Positions 1 to 7,460 of a DNA stretch of 58,968 nucleotides are shown here, piece after piece; the stretch's first letter is position 1; every line of letters starts with the position of its first letter. This stretch comes from a virus. The DNA lies in the IMG/VR virus record IMGVR_UViG_3300025889_000133, positions 1 through 58,968 of that record; one strand, written 5' to 3'. The notes under the pieces were generated by a model that saw only the letters and a list, made by a program, of their open reading frames with translations, was not told where the DNA came from and did not search any database. The translations under genes were made by a program, and so were the position numbers.

Positions 1-146
1 CAAGGCAGCCCGTCCGGGCCGAGGAGCCATCGGCAGCCAAGCTCACGCTCCGCCCAGATGTAGCCGCCCGCGTCGAGCTCGACACCGACGGCGTACGGCA
101 GCACTGGCAGCGGCGCTCGCCGGCGAAAGCAGGCAGCTCGGCTCAT
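1..146 (-). CDS. Hypothetical protein, C-terminus beyond the window edge
   Basis: The frame opens at ATG 146 and stays open to base 1, so only the first 48 codons are seen. The protein begins MSRAACFRRR and continues with hydrophobic and acidic residues. It is not recognised. Its start codon overlaps the stop of the upstream gene as ATGA (143-146), the coupling used throughout this leftward array. Confidence 0.7.
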   Translation of the reverse strand, partial: MSRAACFRRRAPLPVLPYAVGVELDAGGYIWAERELGCRWLLGPDGLP

Positions 147-370
147 GGCTCCTCCTTCGCTGCGACGGCAGCATCGAGAGCTGCTTCCGCTTCGGCCAGC
201 TCGCCCCACGTCAGCTCGTCGATCCCGCTGACTTCCACATCGCACCAGCCACCGGCGTAGCCGACGCGCGGGTCCGGCTCGTCCCACCAGCCGGAGACGT
301 TGCGCACCTCGCCGGCGACGAGGCCCCGTGTGACCATCGTGTTGCGGTAGCTGGCAGAAGGGAATGGCAT
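143..370 (-). CDS. Small hypothetical protein (75 aa)
   Basis: The frame could begin earlier at a TTG (415), but the ATG at 370 is preceded by a strong GAGGAGGTGACG Shine-Dalgarno and gives a product starting MPFPSASYRN. The C-terminal half is Ala/Glu-rich and probably helical. A promoter with an embedded palindrome lies directly upstream (386-416), so this is likely the first gene of a short leftward unit that continues past the left edge. Function unknown. Confidence 0.85.
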   Translation of the reverse strand: MPFPSASYRNTMVTRGLVAGEVRNVSGWWDEPDPRVGYAGGWCDVEVSGIDELTWGELAEAEAALDAAVAAKEEP

Positions 371-385
371 CGTCACCTCCTCGAC

Positions 386-415
386 GGTATAGCAGGGTTG
401 TTGCACCTCCTGCAA
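386..415 (-). promoter_or_regulatory. Sigma-70-like promoter for the 143-370 gene
   Basis: On the minus strand, TTGCAG (plus 410-415) and TATACC (plus 386-391) are separated by 18 bases. The -35 box lies inside the palindrome at 400-416. The -10 is preceded by GC, as in the two matching promoters near 29.2 and 32.9 kb. Confidence 0.6.
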
Positions 416-416
416 C
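400..416. promoter_or_regulatory. Operator candidate, GTTGC-N7-GCAAC palindrome (copy A)
   Basis: GTTGCA CCTCC TGCAAC is a perfect inverted repeat. It covers the -35 box of a leftward promoter and ends 8 bases before the -10. The same arm sequence and spacing occur at 29175-29191, 32924-32940 and 41496-41512. Confidence 0.6.
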
Positions 417-437
417 GGGTAACGCGCGCGCCGCCGA

Positions 438-1193
438 TCAGTGGCTGAAGAAGACGATGTGGGGGCCGTCGACCCCAGCGTCGCAGAGCCTGCAGGTGTT
501 GCAGGTCACCTTCGGCAGCCCCGCGTTGGCCCCACGGAGCTTCTGCACCTGCTCCGGGCAGCCGATGGCGGTCTTGCCCCCGATGCGGGTCGGGGCATCT
601 TCGAGCCGCTTCACCTCGAGCGCCACCTTCCATCCGCTGCGGGCCAGCTCATGAGCCTTTCCCACGTCGAAGGTGACGCTGGCGAGGCAGCTATCGCGCA
701 GCCACGGCGCAGCCTCGGCGTTGTGGGTGTAGCTCAGCAACGCCATCTGCCGAGGGCCTCGGCGAGTGACGACGCTCGTGCTCCGCACCTCGTGGGCCAG
801 GTCCCGCATCTGCTCCTGGGTCAGGGCGCTGGGGTCGCCGATCCAGCCGAAGCGCACGGCCGCCGCAGCGCGACTTGCTGCTTGTAGTGCTCGGCGCAGG
901 CCGCTGACGCCGTAGCCGCCGTCGTAGTTCTCGGCGCCGACGCGCCGCTCCTTCTTCACGGCCGCGGCGACGGCCATGCCACCGTGACCTCGGAAGGCGT
1001 AGCAGCCACCGACCTCCCCGCCGCGGGTCTTGGGCAGCCTGGGGCAAGCCGCCACCTTGCACGCCTCGGCAGCAGCGTCGATGGCCCGCAGCGCCGCGAA
1101 CTCGAGCGACGAGCCGAAGGCCACCTGGGGGATGTTGCTGGTCTTGCCGTTCTCGCTCTGCGCGACGGCGAAGCTCTCGAACCGGGCGCTCAT
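438..1193 (-). CDS. Hypothetical phage protein with a C-terminal Cys cluster (251 aa)
   Basis: The protein resembles in layout a widespread family of unknown phage proteins (the DUF7227 type, by my recollection): an N-terminal Cys pair region, a central GWIGDPSALT segment, and a C-terminus with GCPEQ then CNTCRLC (about residues 216-238) ending near IVFFSH. The Cys spacing suggests a zinc or metal site. Its start overlaps the stop of the upstream gene as ATGA (1190-1193). Function is unknown and the family assignment is from memory only. Confidence 0.85.
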   Translation of the reverse strand: MSARFESFAVAQSENGKTSNIPQVAFGSSLEFAALRAIDAAAEACKVAACPRLPKTRGGEVGGCYAFRGHGGMAVAAAVKKERRVGAENYDGGYGVSGLRRALQAASRAAAAVRFGWIGDPSALTQEQMRDLAHEVRSTSVVTRRGPRQMALLSYTHNAEAAPWLRDSCLASVTFDVGKAHELARSGWKVALEVKRLEDAPTRIGGKTAIGCPEQVQKLRGANAGLPKVTCNTCRLCDAGVDGPHIVFFSH

Positions 1194-1483
1194 GCGTCGG
1201 CCTCGAGGTAGGCCAGGGCCTTGTGCACGAGGAAGCTGACGCCCGCCCGGACCATGTAGCGGCCCTCGTACAGACGCACTGTGTAGACGATGGCGAGCCT
1301 CGGCTTGCGAGGGACACCCGCCAGCACGAGGTAGCTGTCGTCGCGCTCGACATGGCGCCAGCTACAGATCTGACCGATGTCAAAGCCCGTTGCGGGGTGG
1401 AACGCGGCGAGCAGCGGCTCAGGCAGCTGCGGCATGCGCGCTGCCAAGCTCTGCAGCGCGAGACTGATATCTGAGGTTGTCAT
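1190..1483 (-). CDS. Hypothetical protein (97 aa)
   Basis: The start at 1483 (MTTSDISLAL) is chosen because AGGAG lies 8-9 bases upstream. The longer frame to 1591 has no ribosome site and an Arg/Pro-rich, non-protein-like N-terminus. The product has alternating beta-type stretches (LAIVYTVRLYEGRYMVRAGV). It is not recognised. It is coupled to the following gene by ATGA. Confidence 0.85.
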   Translation of the reverse strand: MTTSDISLALQSLAARMPQLPEPLLAAFHPATGFDIGQICSWRHVERDDSYLVLAGVPRKPRLAIVYTVRLYEGRYMVRAGVSFLVHKALAYLEADA

Positions 1484-1706
1484 CGGGCAGTCTCCTGGTG
1501 GGGAAGATCGGAAGAGGTTCCGGCCTGGTGGTCCCCTTGCTCCGCGAGTGAGGGGACCTTGTCGACGAGGCCGGTCGCCGGCTTCATGCACTACTGTGGG
1601 TAAGGCCTGCTTGCCTTGACGATAGCAGCAGACAGCAGGCCCAGTCGCTTCGCGCGTTCGCGCCCGGCGGAGATGCTGCCGCCGGAAGGATGCCTGCTGC
1701 TATTCG
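1484..1706. other. Intergenic gap with inverted repeats
   Basis: This 223-base gap in the leftward array contains no convincing gene. On the minus strand the arms GGCCTGC and GCAGGCC (around 1603-1641) can pair, and TATCGT is a possible -10. It may hold a terminator or promoter, but neither is clear. Confidence 0.4.
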
Positions 1707-1856
1707 TCAATCTGTTCGCGCGCAGCCTCGACGAGCTCGACGCACTCCAGCGCCGTCGCAACCGTGACCGCCGCCCTGCTCGACGTGCAGGATCGCCTCG
1801 AGCCGCTCGATGCGGGCAAGCGCTTCGTCAGCGAACTCATCGTAGCCACACGCCAT
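1707..1856 (-). CDS. Small hypothetical protein (49 aa)
   Basis: The start at 1856 (MACGYDEFAD) follows AAGGAGAGCGAAG, a strong ribosome site. The N-terminal half is an acidic helix (ARIERLEAIL) and the C-terminal third is Arg/Gly-rich. It overlaps the upstream gene by 20 bases, more than the usual 4. Not recognised. Confidence 0.65.
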   Translation of the reverse strand: MACGYDEFADEALARIERLEAILHVEQGGGHGCDGAGVRRARRGCARTD

Positions 1857-2127
1857 CTTCGCTCTCCTTGGTACTCGGCACGGCCTCACCCCTCATGGTG
1901 TACCACAGCAGGCGACGGACCCGGGCCATCTCCCGCAGCCAGGTGAGATCACCAGCGCAGCCCTTGAACGTCGGGTCTGCATGAGAGCTCGCGGCGACGT
2001 CCGGGTAGCGCAGCGCGTGCCAGATCTCGGCTTCCTCCTCCGTCAGCCACGCGCTGACACGATGAAGCTCGAAGCCAGGGCGAGGCAGTCCCAGATCGGT
2101 CAAGGCCTGCTCACCGGTATAGCTCAT
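1837..2127 (-). CDS. Hypothetical protein (96 aa)
   Basis: The start at 2127 (MSYTGEQALT) overlaps the stop of the upstream gene as ATGA. The ribosome site (GGCGGGTG) is weak, so translation is probably coupled. The protein is charged and mostly helical, with WLTEEEAEIWHALRY near the middle. Not recognised. Confidence 0.8.
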   Translation of the reverse strand: MSYTGEQALTDLGLPRPGFELHRVSAWLTEEEAEIWHALRYPDVAASSHADPTFKGCAGDLTWLREMARVRRLLWYTMRGEAVPSTKESEDGVWLR

Positions 2128-2273
2128 GCCGCACCCGCCAGGATGCGGAACGTGCCGAGGAGCACCGCGCCGACGAAGGCGTAGCAGATGCCGAGGGCCA
2201 GCGACGCCAGGGTGATGCGCCAGATGATGGTCATCCACTCGGTGGTGGTGTAGTCGTAGAGGTTCTTGTCCAT
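2124..2273 (-). CDS. Single-pass membrane miniprotein (49 aa)
   Basis: The start at 2273 follows AAGGAGAGACCATC. The polar N-terminus (MDKNLYDYTTTEW) is followed by one hydrophobic segment of about 25 residues rich in Ile, Leu, Ala and Gly (residues 17-45). No signal-peptidase site is evident, so it probably stays in the inner membrane. Its role is unknown. A holin would be only a guess, since no lysis gene lies nearby. Confidence 0.8.
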   Translation of the reverse strand: MDKNLYDYTTTEWMTIIWRITLASLALGICYAFVGAVLLGTFRILAGAA

Positions 2274-2289
2274 GATGGTCTCTCCTTGT

Positions 2290-2547
2290 TCAGTCGTCGT
2301 TGGTGGTGTCGCCGCGCACCTCGTCGAGCTCATCGCGCAGCTCCACGAGCTCACTCTCCGTTTCTTCGCTCTCCTTCTCGCAGATGTCGCAGCGGTCACG
2401 GTGCATCCCGTAACTCACAGAGCAGAACTCCTGCTTCGTGGCGTCCTTCGGCCAGCTGCGAGCCATCGTCAGTCTTGCGGCGCAGACCGCGCAGACCCGA
2501 ATGGTCGCACCCGATGGCGACTGCCAAGTGACGACGTCAGGCTTCAT
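2290..2547 (-). CDS. Zinc-ribbon-like protein (85 aa)
   Basis: CAVC at about residues 19-22 and CDIC near residue 55, with a further Cys between them (EFCSVSYG), fit a zinc-binding fold. The C-terminal 30 residues are very acidic (EKESEETESELVELRDELDE). The start at 2547 has a good GGAGAG site. It overlaps the start of the endonuclease V gene region by 11 bases. Function unknown. Confidence 0.8.
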   Translation of the reverse strand: MKPDVVTWQSPSGATIRVCAVCAARLTMARSWPKDATKQEFCSVSYGMHRDRCDICEKESEETESELVELRDELDEVRGDTTNDD

Positions 2548-2965
2548 CTTCGCTCTCCGTGTAGTGGGTCATCTCAGCAGGCACCCCGCGCAGCCGGTAC
2601 CAGCCGGGCCGCTTCAGGAAGCGCTCTCGCAGCCGCGCACGGCTCAGGGCCACGTCGGCAGCGCTCGGCTCCCAGGCGATGTCGAACCCCTCGATCACCG
2701 GCAGGTCGCCGATGTGGCTCAGCGTGTAGCCCCGACTGAGCAGCTCGTCCCGGAGCTGCGCATGGCGGGCGCTAAGCCAGCTGGTGCGCCAGCCGAAGAA
2801 GGTCATGTGCCCGGAGCCGAGGCAGAATACTGGCGGTGGCAGCGGTGCAGCTTGGCGCTCGACCCAGGCATGCGCCATGGTGATGACGCGGGGCGCCTCG
2901 CGCCACTCGGCGAAGAGGTGCTGGTCGAGCAGCTCGGTCGGGTCGATGAGGTTGATGCGGGTCAT
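2537..2965 (-). CDS. denV: Pyrimidine-dimer DNA glycosylase / AP lyase (T4 endonuclease V family)
   Basis: The 142-residue protein matches T4 endonuclease V (138 aa) over its length. It begins MTRINL, followed by ELLDQHLFAEWREAPRV, GHMTFF, and ARLRERFLKRPGWYRLRG near the end. Known catalytic positions are kept: Thr2, whose N-terminal amine forms the Schiff base once Met is removed, Arg3, and Glu23 in AEWREAPR. T4 DenV excises UV-induced cyclobutane pyrimidine dimers by cutting the glycosyl bond and then nicking the abasic strand. Here it would repair phage DNA, probably early in infection. AAGGAG precedes the start. Family assignment is from sequence; in vivo role is inferred. Confidence 0.9.
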   Translation of the reverse strand: MTRINLIDPTELLDQHLFAEWREAPRVITMAHAWVERQAAPLPPPVFCLGSGHMTFFGWRTSWLSARHAQLRDELLSRGYTLSHIGDLPVIEGFDIAWEPSAADVALSRARLRERFLKRPGWYRLRGVPAEMTHYTESEDEA

Positions 2966-2967
2966 GG

Positions 2968-3333
2968 TCAGCCTTCTCCTTCGTCGAGTTCAATGCAACA
3001 GCGCACCGTGTCGGGTACGATGGGCCCCAGGGTCGTGGCCGCGTCGAAAGCGTCCAGCACAGACCCGATGGCACCGCTCATGTCAGCCTCGACGAGCACC
3101 GAGGCGATGATGGCCGAGACCATCTCGATGCTGGCCTGGCCGCGATGCGCCAGCAGGTAGTGCACGGCGTCCACCAGCGCGTCGCTGTCGGTGTAGCCAG
3201 CGCGGCTCCCGTTGGCGCACTCGTCACACCGCTGGATCTCGTCCCAGCCGGAGTGGCCGAGGGGCACGTGCCCCCCGTCGTAGCTTCCAACGAACCAGCC
3301 AGGGCAGTCTTCGCAGCAGGGCTCGTGGTTCAT
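2968..3333 (-). CDS. Hypothetical Cys-rich protein (121 aa)
   Basis: The start at 3333 follows AAGGAGAACGCC. The N-terminus has CCEDC and then RCDEC (about residues 5-40), which suggests a small zinc-binding fold. The rest is helical and hydrophobic/acidic (YLLAHRGQASIEMVSAIIAS). It lies 2 bases upstream of the endonuclease V gene in the same transcript. Not recognised. Confidence 0.8.
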   Translation of the reverse strand: MNHEPCCEDCPGWFVGSYDGGHVPLGHSGWDEIQRCDECANGSRAGYTDSDALVDAVHYLLAHRGQASIEMVSAIIASVLVEADMSGAIGSVLDAFDAATTLGPIVPDTVRCCIELDEGEG

Positions 3334-3953
3334 GGCGTTCTCCTTGTGCGGCGCGCCACCTCGACCAGCCACTCGGCGAAGTCCGGCGGGGTCAGATGGC
3401 GACGGGTCTTGCTCATCTCGGGCAGCCGGTCGGCACGGCCGCTGTAGGCATGCAGGCGGCTCTGTACGGTGCGCGTCGGCTCCCCTGGCGGCGGCACCGG
3501 CGGCAGCTGCGCTGGATCGGCGAGCCCGCACACGAGGAGCCACGTGCGCTTGCGCGCCTGGTGGCCCCAGTCGCACTGGTCCACCTCGACGGTGAAGACG
3601 AGGCGGCCTCCGAGCGGGCGCGGGGCCTCACCCGGCAGCGGCAGGTCGGGGAGATGCCCGTTGCGGCCAAGCACGAGGCCGCGACCTTCGCGCGTCCACA
3701 GCAGGGAGCCTGCCGGGTGCTCCAGCACGCCGCCGTGCTCCAGCACCTGCATCAGGCCGAGCCAGGCGTGCGTCGGGTCCTGCAGCCGGCACTGGCCCCG
3801 GAGCCTGCCCCAGGGACCGCAGAACGGGTGCGCGACGACGGGGTGAGGGCCGTCGTACCTCGTGGCGTCGCGGGCCTCGTCCCAGATCTCGACATCAGGG
3901 AGCGCCGCATAGGGGCCCCGGCGGGCGTCGACGTAGAGAGCAGCGACGATCAT
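3330..3953 (-). CDS. Phage protein with a degenerate C5-methyltransferase-like motif (207 aa)
   Basis: The protein starts MIVAALYVDARRGPY and has HPVVAHPFCGPWGRL near residues 38-52, GGVLEHPAGSLLW in the middle, and TPPDFAEWLVEVARR at the C-terminus. These match my memory of a common phage family of unknown role, usually with PPCGPW at the first motif. The Cys-Gly-Pro-Trp core recalls motif IV of DNA cytosine methyltransferases, but here Phe replaces the Pro before Cys and no SAM-binding motif is obvious. Methylation activity is therefore doubtful. The start at 3953 has a GGGAGAA site and an ATGA overlap. Confidence 0.75.
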   Translation of the reverse strand: MIVAALYVDARRGPYAALPDVEIWDEARDATRYDGPHPVVAHPFCGPWGRLRGQCRLQDPTHAWLGLMQVLEHGGVLEHPAGSLLWTREGRGLVLGRNGHLPDLPLPGEAPRPLGGRLVFTVEVDQCDWGHQARKRTWLLVCGLADPAQLPPVPPPGEPTRTVQSRLHAYSGRADRLPEMSKTRRHLTPPDFAEWLVEVARRTRRTP

Positions 3954-4159
3954 GGCTTCTCCCGCTTCGGCCGCGCCGTGCGCGTCGGGCGCTTCGCGAC
4001 GCACTCGGGGCAGTTCCACCCCGAGGCCTTGTAGTACCGCCAGCCTGCGCGCTCGACGAACTTGCCGATGTCGGTGCGGCTGCGCCCCTCCATCTCAGGC
4101 GCCTGCATCCAGTTGCCGCAGACGTCACAGTGGACCTCCGGCATGCTTCGGATCCCCAT
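3950..4159 (-). CDS. Zinc-ribbon protein (69 aa)
   Basis: Two CxxC pairs (CDVC near residue 11 and CPEC near residue 50) define a small zinc ribbon. The C-terminus is basic (Lys/Arg-rich), consistent with nucleic-acid contact. The ATG at 4159 is preferred over the adjoining GTG because AAGGAGGT sits 5 bases upstream. It is coupled to the following gene by ATGA. Substrate unknown. Confidence 0.8.
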   Translation of the reverse strand: MGIRSMPEVHCDVCGNWMQAPEMEGRSRTDIGKFVERAGWRYYKASGWNCPECVAKRPTRTARPKREKP

Positions 4160-4162
4160 CAC

Positions 4163-4549
4163 CTACCTCCTTCTGGTGTCGGGCAGCAGCCGCCACCACG
4201 AACACTGGTCGTCGCTCAGGTGCCGTCGGCGCAGCCCTCCCTGTGGCCACACCCAGACCTCGACGGGCGTGTCGGGGCCGTGCACCTCGGCGATGGCGTG
4301 GCAGCGCCCCCGGCCCTCGTGGCTCCGCACACGCCAGGCGCCGTCCTCCTCGCGAACTTCGAGGAATGGGCGGCCGAGGGCAGCGCCGTTGCGCAGCGGT
4401 TCGACGAGCCGCAACGTGTCGTGCTCGCGTTCAGGCACCAGGGCCAGGAACCCGGCCGCGGTCATGACGCGCAGGAAGCCGAAGTAGTCGCCGGTGACGG
4501 CGTTGGGGACGGCGCCGATGCCATCGCGATCATCCCAAGTGATGCTCAT
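4163..4549 (-). CDS. Hypothetical protein (128 aa)
   Basis: The start at 4549 follows CTGGAGGCCACAAC. Aromatic and acidic residues are spread evenly, with a Trp-rich C-terminus (VEVWVWPQGG, SWWRLLP). No domain is recognised. It lies 3 bases from the zinc-ribbon gene downstream and 18 bases from the next gene upstream. Confidence 0.8.
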   Translation of the reverse strand: MSITWDDRDGIGAVPNAVTGDYFGFLRVMTAAGFLALVPEREHDTLRLVEPLRNGAALGRPFLEVREEDGAWRVRSHEGRGRCHAIAEVHGPDTPVEVWVWPQGGLRRRHLSDDQCSWWRLLPDTRRR

Positions 4550-4567
4550 GTTGTGGCCTCCAGTGAT

Positions 4568-4744
4568 TCAGGTGATCATGCCGATGGCGTTGGCGAGCTC
4601 CGCCTCAGCGTCTTCGAGCGCCCGGACCTGCATCGGGTGCAGCCACGCGCGGTTGGCTTCTCCGGCAGCGTCGAGCAGGAGCTTGACCTGCGCCTTGGTC
4701 AGCTCGACCGTGACCCGGCGCGGCTTCCGCTTCTTCTGCATCAT
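4568..4744 (-). CDS. Small basic/helical protein (58 aa)
   Basis: Translated directly, the protein begins MMQKKRKPRRVTVELTKAQV and ends LANAIGMIT. The basic N-terminus followed by a helical segment could bind nucleic acid. The start at 4744 overlaps the RNase H stop as ATGA, and GAGGTAG precedes it. The second ATG (4741) is an alternative. Not recognised. Confidence 0.8.
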   Translation of the reverse strand: MMQKKRKPRRVTVELTKAQVKLLLDAAGEANRAWLHPMQVRALEDAEAELANAIGMIT

Positions 4745-5409
4745 CTACCTCGCATGGACGACAGGGCGTCCACCTTCCAGTTGACCCAGGCCGCAGTGCT
4801 GCGGCGGTTGTCGCCGTGCCCGCGGATGTGCTTCATGTCGAACACGATGCCGTGCGCCGCCGGCTGCTCTCGAATCCAAGCCACGGAGTCGAAGCGCCAG
4901 CCCCGGGGCACCTCGTCTCGCTGAAGGGCGTCGAGCAGCGCAGCGCAGTCGGTGCGCAGGAACACCGTCGGCTTGCCCGGCGCGAGGCCTCGCTCCGCGG
5001 CCGACGCAGCCACCTCGGCAATGCCGTAGGCCCAGGCATCGAGCGCCAGGCTGAGCCCCCTGGCCATGGCCTCGGCCTCGCAGAAGGCGGAGCCCGGAGC
5101 TTCACCCTCACCGTGGCCGATGATTGGCGCCGTGTTCGTCGTCTTGCAGTACCAGGCCCAGCGACCGATGCCGTTCTTCCACCCACCGTCGCTGTGCACG
5201 GTGACACTCCAGCGAGGCACGGCTTCGGCCACAAGCTCGGCAATGGCTCGATCACGCGCCTCCTCGCTCGGAGCGACCCACGCGCGGCCCTTGCCGTACC
5301 ACAGGAAGCCGCGCTTCTTGAGCTCCTCGCGGGCGGTGAAGGTCCACTCCCCGACAACCGCGAGGCCTGCGTCGAAGCGCTGCTTCGCCTCCTTCTCGTA
5401 GCGCGTCAT
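4741..5409 (-). CDS. RNase H-fold nuclease (222 aa)
   Basis: An N-terminal segment of about 65 residues (GFLWYGKGRAWVA) precedes an RNase HI-type domain. The expected carboxylates are present: Asp74 in HSDGG, Glu in CEAEAMA (111 or 113), Asp154 in LRTDC, and Asp214 in NWKVDAL. HIRGHGDN (about 194-201) fits the histidine loop. RNase H cuts RNA in RNA-DNA hybrids; in phages it can remove replication primers. The start at 5409 follows CTGGAGGAC. The role of the N-terminal extension is unknown. Confidence 0.85.
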   Translation of the reverse strand: MTRYEKEAKQRFDAGLAVVGEWTFTAREELKKRGFLWYGKGRAWVAPSEEARDRAIAELVAEAVPRWSVTVHSDGGWKNGIGRWAWYCKTTNTAPIIGHGEGEAPGSAFCEAEAMARGLSLALDAWAYGIAEVAASAAERGLAPGKPTVFLRTDCAALLDALQRDEVPRGWRFDSVAWIREQPAAHGIVFDMKHIRGHGDNRRSTAAWVNWKVDALSSMRGR

Positions 5410-5552
5410 CCGTCCTCCAGTCGGTTGAGCAGCGTGCGCAGCGCCTCGGCTGCGCTCCGCCCCAGCGCCTCCTCGTCTTCGTCTCGCTCCCAGTCCGTGC
5501 CGGTGAGGGCACGGAGCTGGGCGATGTCGTAGTCGGTCAGGACCGCAGGCAT
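5406..5552 (-). CDS. Small acidic protein (48 aa)
   Basis: Translation gives MPAVLTDYDI, an acidic middle (WERDEDEEAL) and a helical end. The stop overlaps the RNase H start as ATGA, and the start overlaps the upstream stop as TGATG. Both junctions support it despite a weak ribosome site. Function unknown. Confidence 0.75.
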   Translation of the reverse strand: MPAVLTDYDIAQLRALTGTDWERDEDEEALGRSAAEALRTLLNRLEDG

Positions 5553-6031
5553 CACCAGTCCCAGGTCTGGAAGGGTTCGAGCTCCTCAGCATCCATGTCG
5601 AAGACGAGGTAGCTACAGCCGCTCCACATGGCGTACTCGAGCAGCGGCAGCAGCCACTCCGGCGTGTCCGGGTAGGCATCGAGGGCGCTGTCATGCCCGC
5701 CGCCGAGCACGAGGACGAAGGTGTCGCCGTCGTGCAGCAGCCGCGGCTGCGTGTCACCGCTCCATGCCGGGCCGAACAGCGCAGAAGCTCGGGGCATGTG
5801 GGCGGTGCTGACGACGAGGGCACGCTCGGTGCGCGGCGTCAGGACCAGGTGCGCTTCTGCGATGGGGTGGCAGCCCGCCGCGCGGAGCCGCTCGTCGAAG
5901 TGAGCTTCCACGCAGGCGTCGGCGGCCAGGGCCTTGCTGCCTGCGACGATGAGGAAGGGCGAGCCCGGGTGCGGCTGCGCATGCGCCTCGCCCGGCGGCT
6001 GGTAGGTGAGGTAGACGTTGAAGACAGGCAT
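5552..6031 (-). CDS. Hypothetical protein (159 aa)
   Basis: The start at 6031 follows AAGGAGTAGCTACC. The protein is a mixed alpha/beta sequence (FLIVAGSKALAADACVEAHF, TFVLVLGGGHD) with no recognised motif. It lies 5 bases downstream of the ComM-type gene and may be translated with it. Confidence 0.85.
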   Translation of the reverse strand: MPVFNVYLTYQPPGEAHAQPHPGSPFLIVAGSKALAADACVEAHFDERLRAAGCHPIAEAHLVLTPRTERALVVSTAHMPRASALFGPAWSGDTQPRLLHDGDTFVLVLGGGHDSALDAYPDTPEWLLPLLEYAMWSGCSYLVFDMDAEELEPFQTWDW

Positions 6032-6036
6032 GGTAG

Positions 6037-7455
6037 CTACTCCTTGGTCACAGACAGGGTCAGCACTGCGGCCTCCAGCACGTGGCTGAGCCCGACAGCG
6101 CCAGCTCCTTCGAGTCGAGCGATGGTGAGCGCCACGGGCATGACCGCCGCGAGACCCGCCTTCAGCTTGAACGGATCTCTGGTCTCCATGTCGGAGACTG
6201 CCGGCTCCGGCATCTCCCGAGCGAGCTCGACCCGGCGCTGCACGTCAGCACTGCACTCGCCGGGCTCGCCCCACACGAGTCTCTCCAGCGAGATCGTGTC
6301 GAGGTGCACGACCATCTCGATGCCCAGCAGCCGGCGCACGTCGTCGAGGCGCCGGCGCCATCGCTCGAGCGTCTCGAAGCTGCAGGTGCATGCCCGCTTG
6401 GTACTACCTGCGAAGCCGCACGGACACGGCGCAGCGGCCGCCACCAGGTGGAACTTCGACGGCATCGTGACGGTGCCGGCAGCCCGAGTCTTCGTGATGC
6501 TGCCATCGGTCGCGGCTCTCGCAACGAGCTCGAGCACGTCTCGCCGGAACTCGGTGACCTCGTCGAGGAAGAGCACGCCGGTGTGGGCCAGCGAGACCTC
6601 GCCAGGGCGGAAGTTCGCAGCGCCGACCATACCTGCGGCGCTCACCGTGTGGTGCGGTGCGCGGAAGGGGCGCTGCGAAGTCAGCGGTGCGCCCGGGGCG
6701 CGCAAGCCGGCGGCGTCGTGGACCCGCGCCGTGTCGATCATCTCCTCGACGGTCAGGCGCGGGAGGATGCCGGGCAGGCGGGCGGCGAGCATCGTCTTCC
6801 CGCAGCCCGGCGGGCCGACGAGGAGCAGCCGGTGCCCCCCGGCAGCGGCGATCTCGAGGGCGCGGCGCGCCTGATGCAGCCCGCGGATGTCGGCCATGTC
6901 GAGCTGATGCTGCAGCTTCTCGTAGCGAACGCCCATCGAGGTCTCGCCCTTCCCGGTCAAGGCCAGGACGGAGTCGCTCAAGTTGCGGCAGGCGCGCGTG
7001 ATGCAGTTCGCTTGTGCAGCCACGCTGTCTGCGGCTTCGGCGGCCACGATGGCGCAGCCGGCCTCAGCTGCGGCCGCGGCCTCGCCTGCCTGCAAAGCGC
7101 CGCGGAAGCCACGGAGCTCGCCGTCCAGGCTGAGCTCTCCGGCTGCGAAGACCGGCGTGTCGGGGAGCTGCACCTGACCACTCGCCGCGAGCACCCCCAG
7201 AGCGATGGGCAGGTCGTAGTGGGTGCCGTCGTGACGCATGCCGGCGGGCGGCAGGTTGATGACGACGCGCTGTCGTGGCCACTCGAAGCCGGATGCCGTG
7301 ACAGCGGAGCGCACCCGCTCGGAGGTCTCCCGGACGGCGCTGGCCGGCAGGCCGACGATGACGGTGGCGGGCAGGCGGCGCAGCAGGTCGACCTCGACGG
7401 TGACCAGGTGGCTGTCGACGCCGATGAGGGTGAAGGTGTAGACGGTGGTGGTCAT
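6037..7455 (-). CDS. comM: ComM/YifB-family AAA+ ATPase (Mg-chelatase-like), probable branch-migration helicase
   Basis: The 472-residue protein has the full ComM layout. An N-terminal Lon/S5-like domain (residues 10-165) contains VIVGLPASAVRETSERVRSA and VINLPPAGMRHDGTHYDLPI. The AAA+ core has Walker A GPPGCGKT (214-221), the family signature RPFRAPHHT (262-270), Walker B VLFLDE (294-299) and a CPCG...CTC cysteine patch (344-358). The C-terminal lid ends VALTIARLEGAGAVGLSHVL. Bacterial ComM (about 500 aa) is a hexameric helicase that drives branch migration when incoming DNA is integrated during transformation. The protein is about 30 residues shorter, mainly in the C-terminal domain. GAGGA precedes the start. 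Phage carriage is unusual. A role in recombination-linked replication is inferred. Confidence 0.9.
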   Translation of the reverse strand: MTTTVYTFTLIGVDSHLVTVEVDLLRRLPATVIVGLPASAVRETSERVRSAVTASGFEWPRQRVVINLPPAGMRHDGTHYDLPIALGVLAASGQVQLPDTPVFAAGELSLDGELRGFRGALQAGEAAAAAEAGCAIVAAEAADSVAAQANCITRACRNLSDSVLALTGKGETSMGVRYEKLQHQLDMADIRGLHQARRALEIAAAGGHRLLLVGPPGCGKTMLAARLPGILPRLTVEEMIDTARVHDAAGLRAPGAPLTSQRPFRAPHHTVSAAGMVGAANFRPGEVSLAHTGVLFLDEVTEFRRDVLELVARAATDGSITKTRAAGTVTMPSKFHLVAAAAPCPCGFAGSTKRACTCSFETLERWRRRLDDVRRLLGIEMVVHLDTISLERLVWGEPGECSADVQRRVELAREMPEPAVSDMETRDPFKLKAGLAAVMPVALTIARLEGAGAVGLSHVLEAAVLTLSVTKE

Positions 7456-7460
7456 GGTAA

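Noticed and set aside
3330-3953. Active cytosine DNA methyltransferase
   Set aside because: Only a motif IV-like Cys-Gly-Pro-Trp is visible. The preceding Pro is replaced by Phe, and SAM-binding and catalytic ENV motifs are not found.
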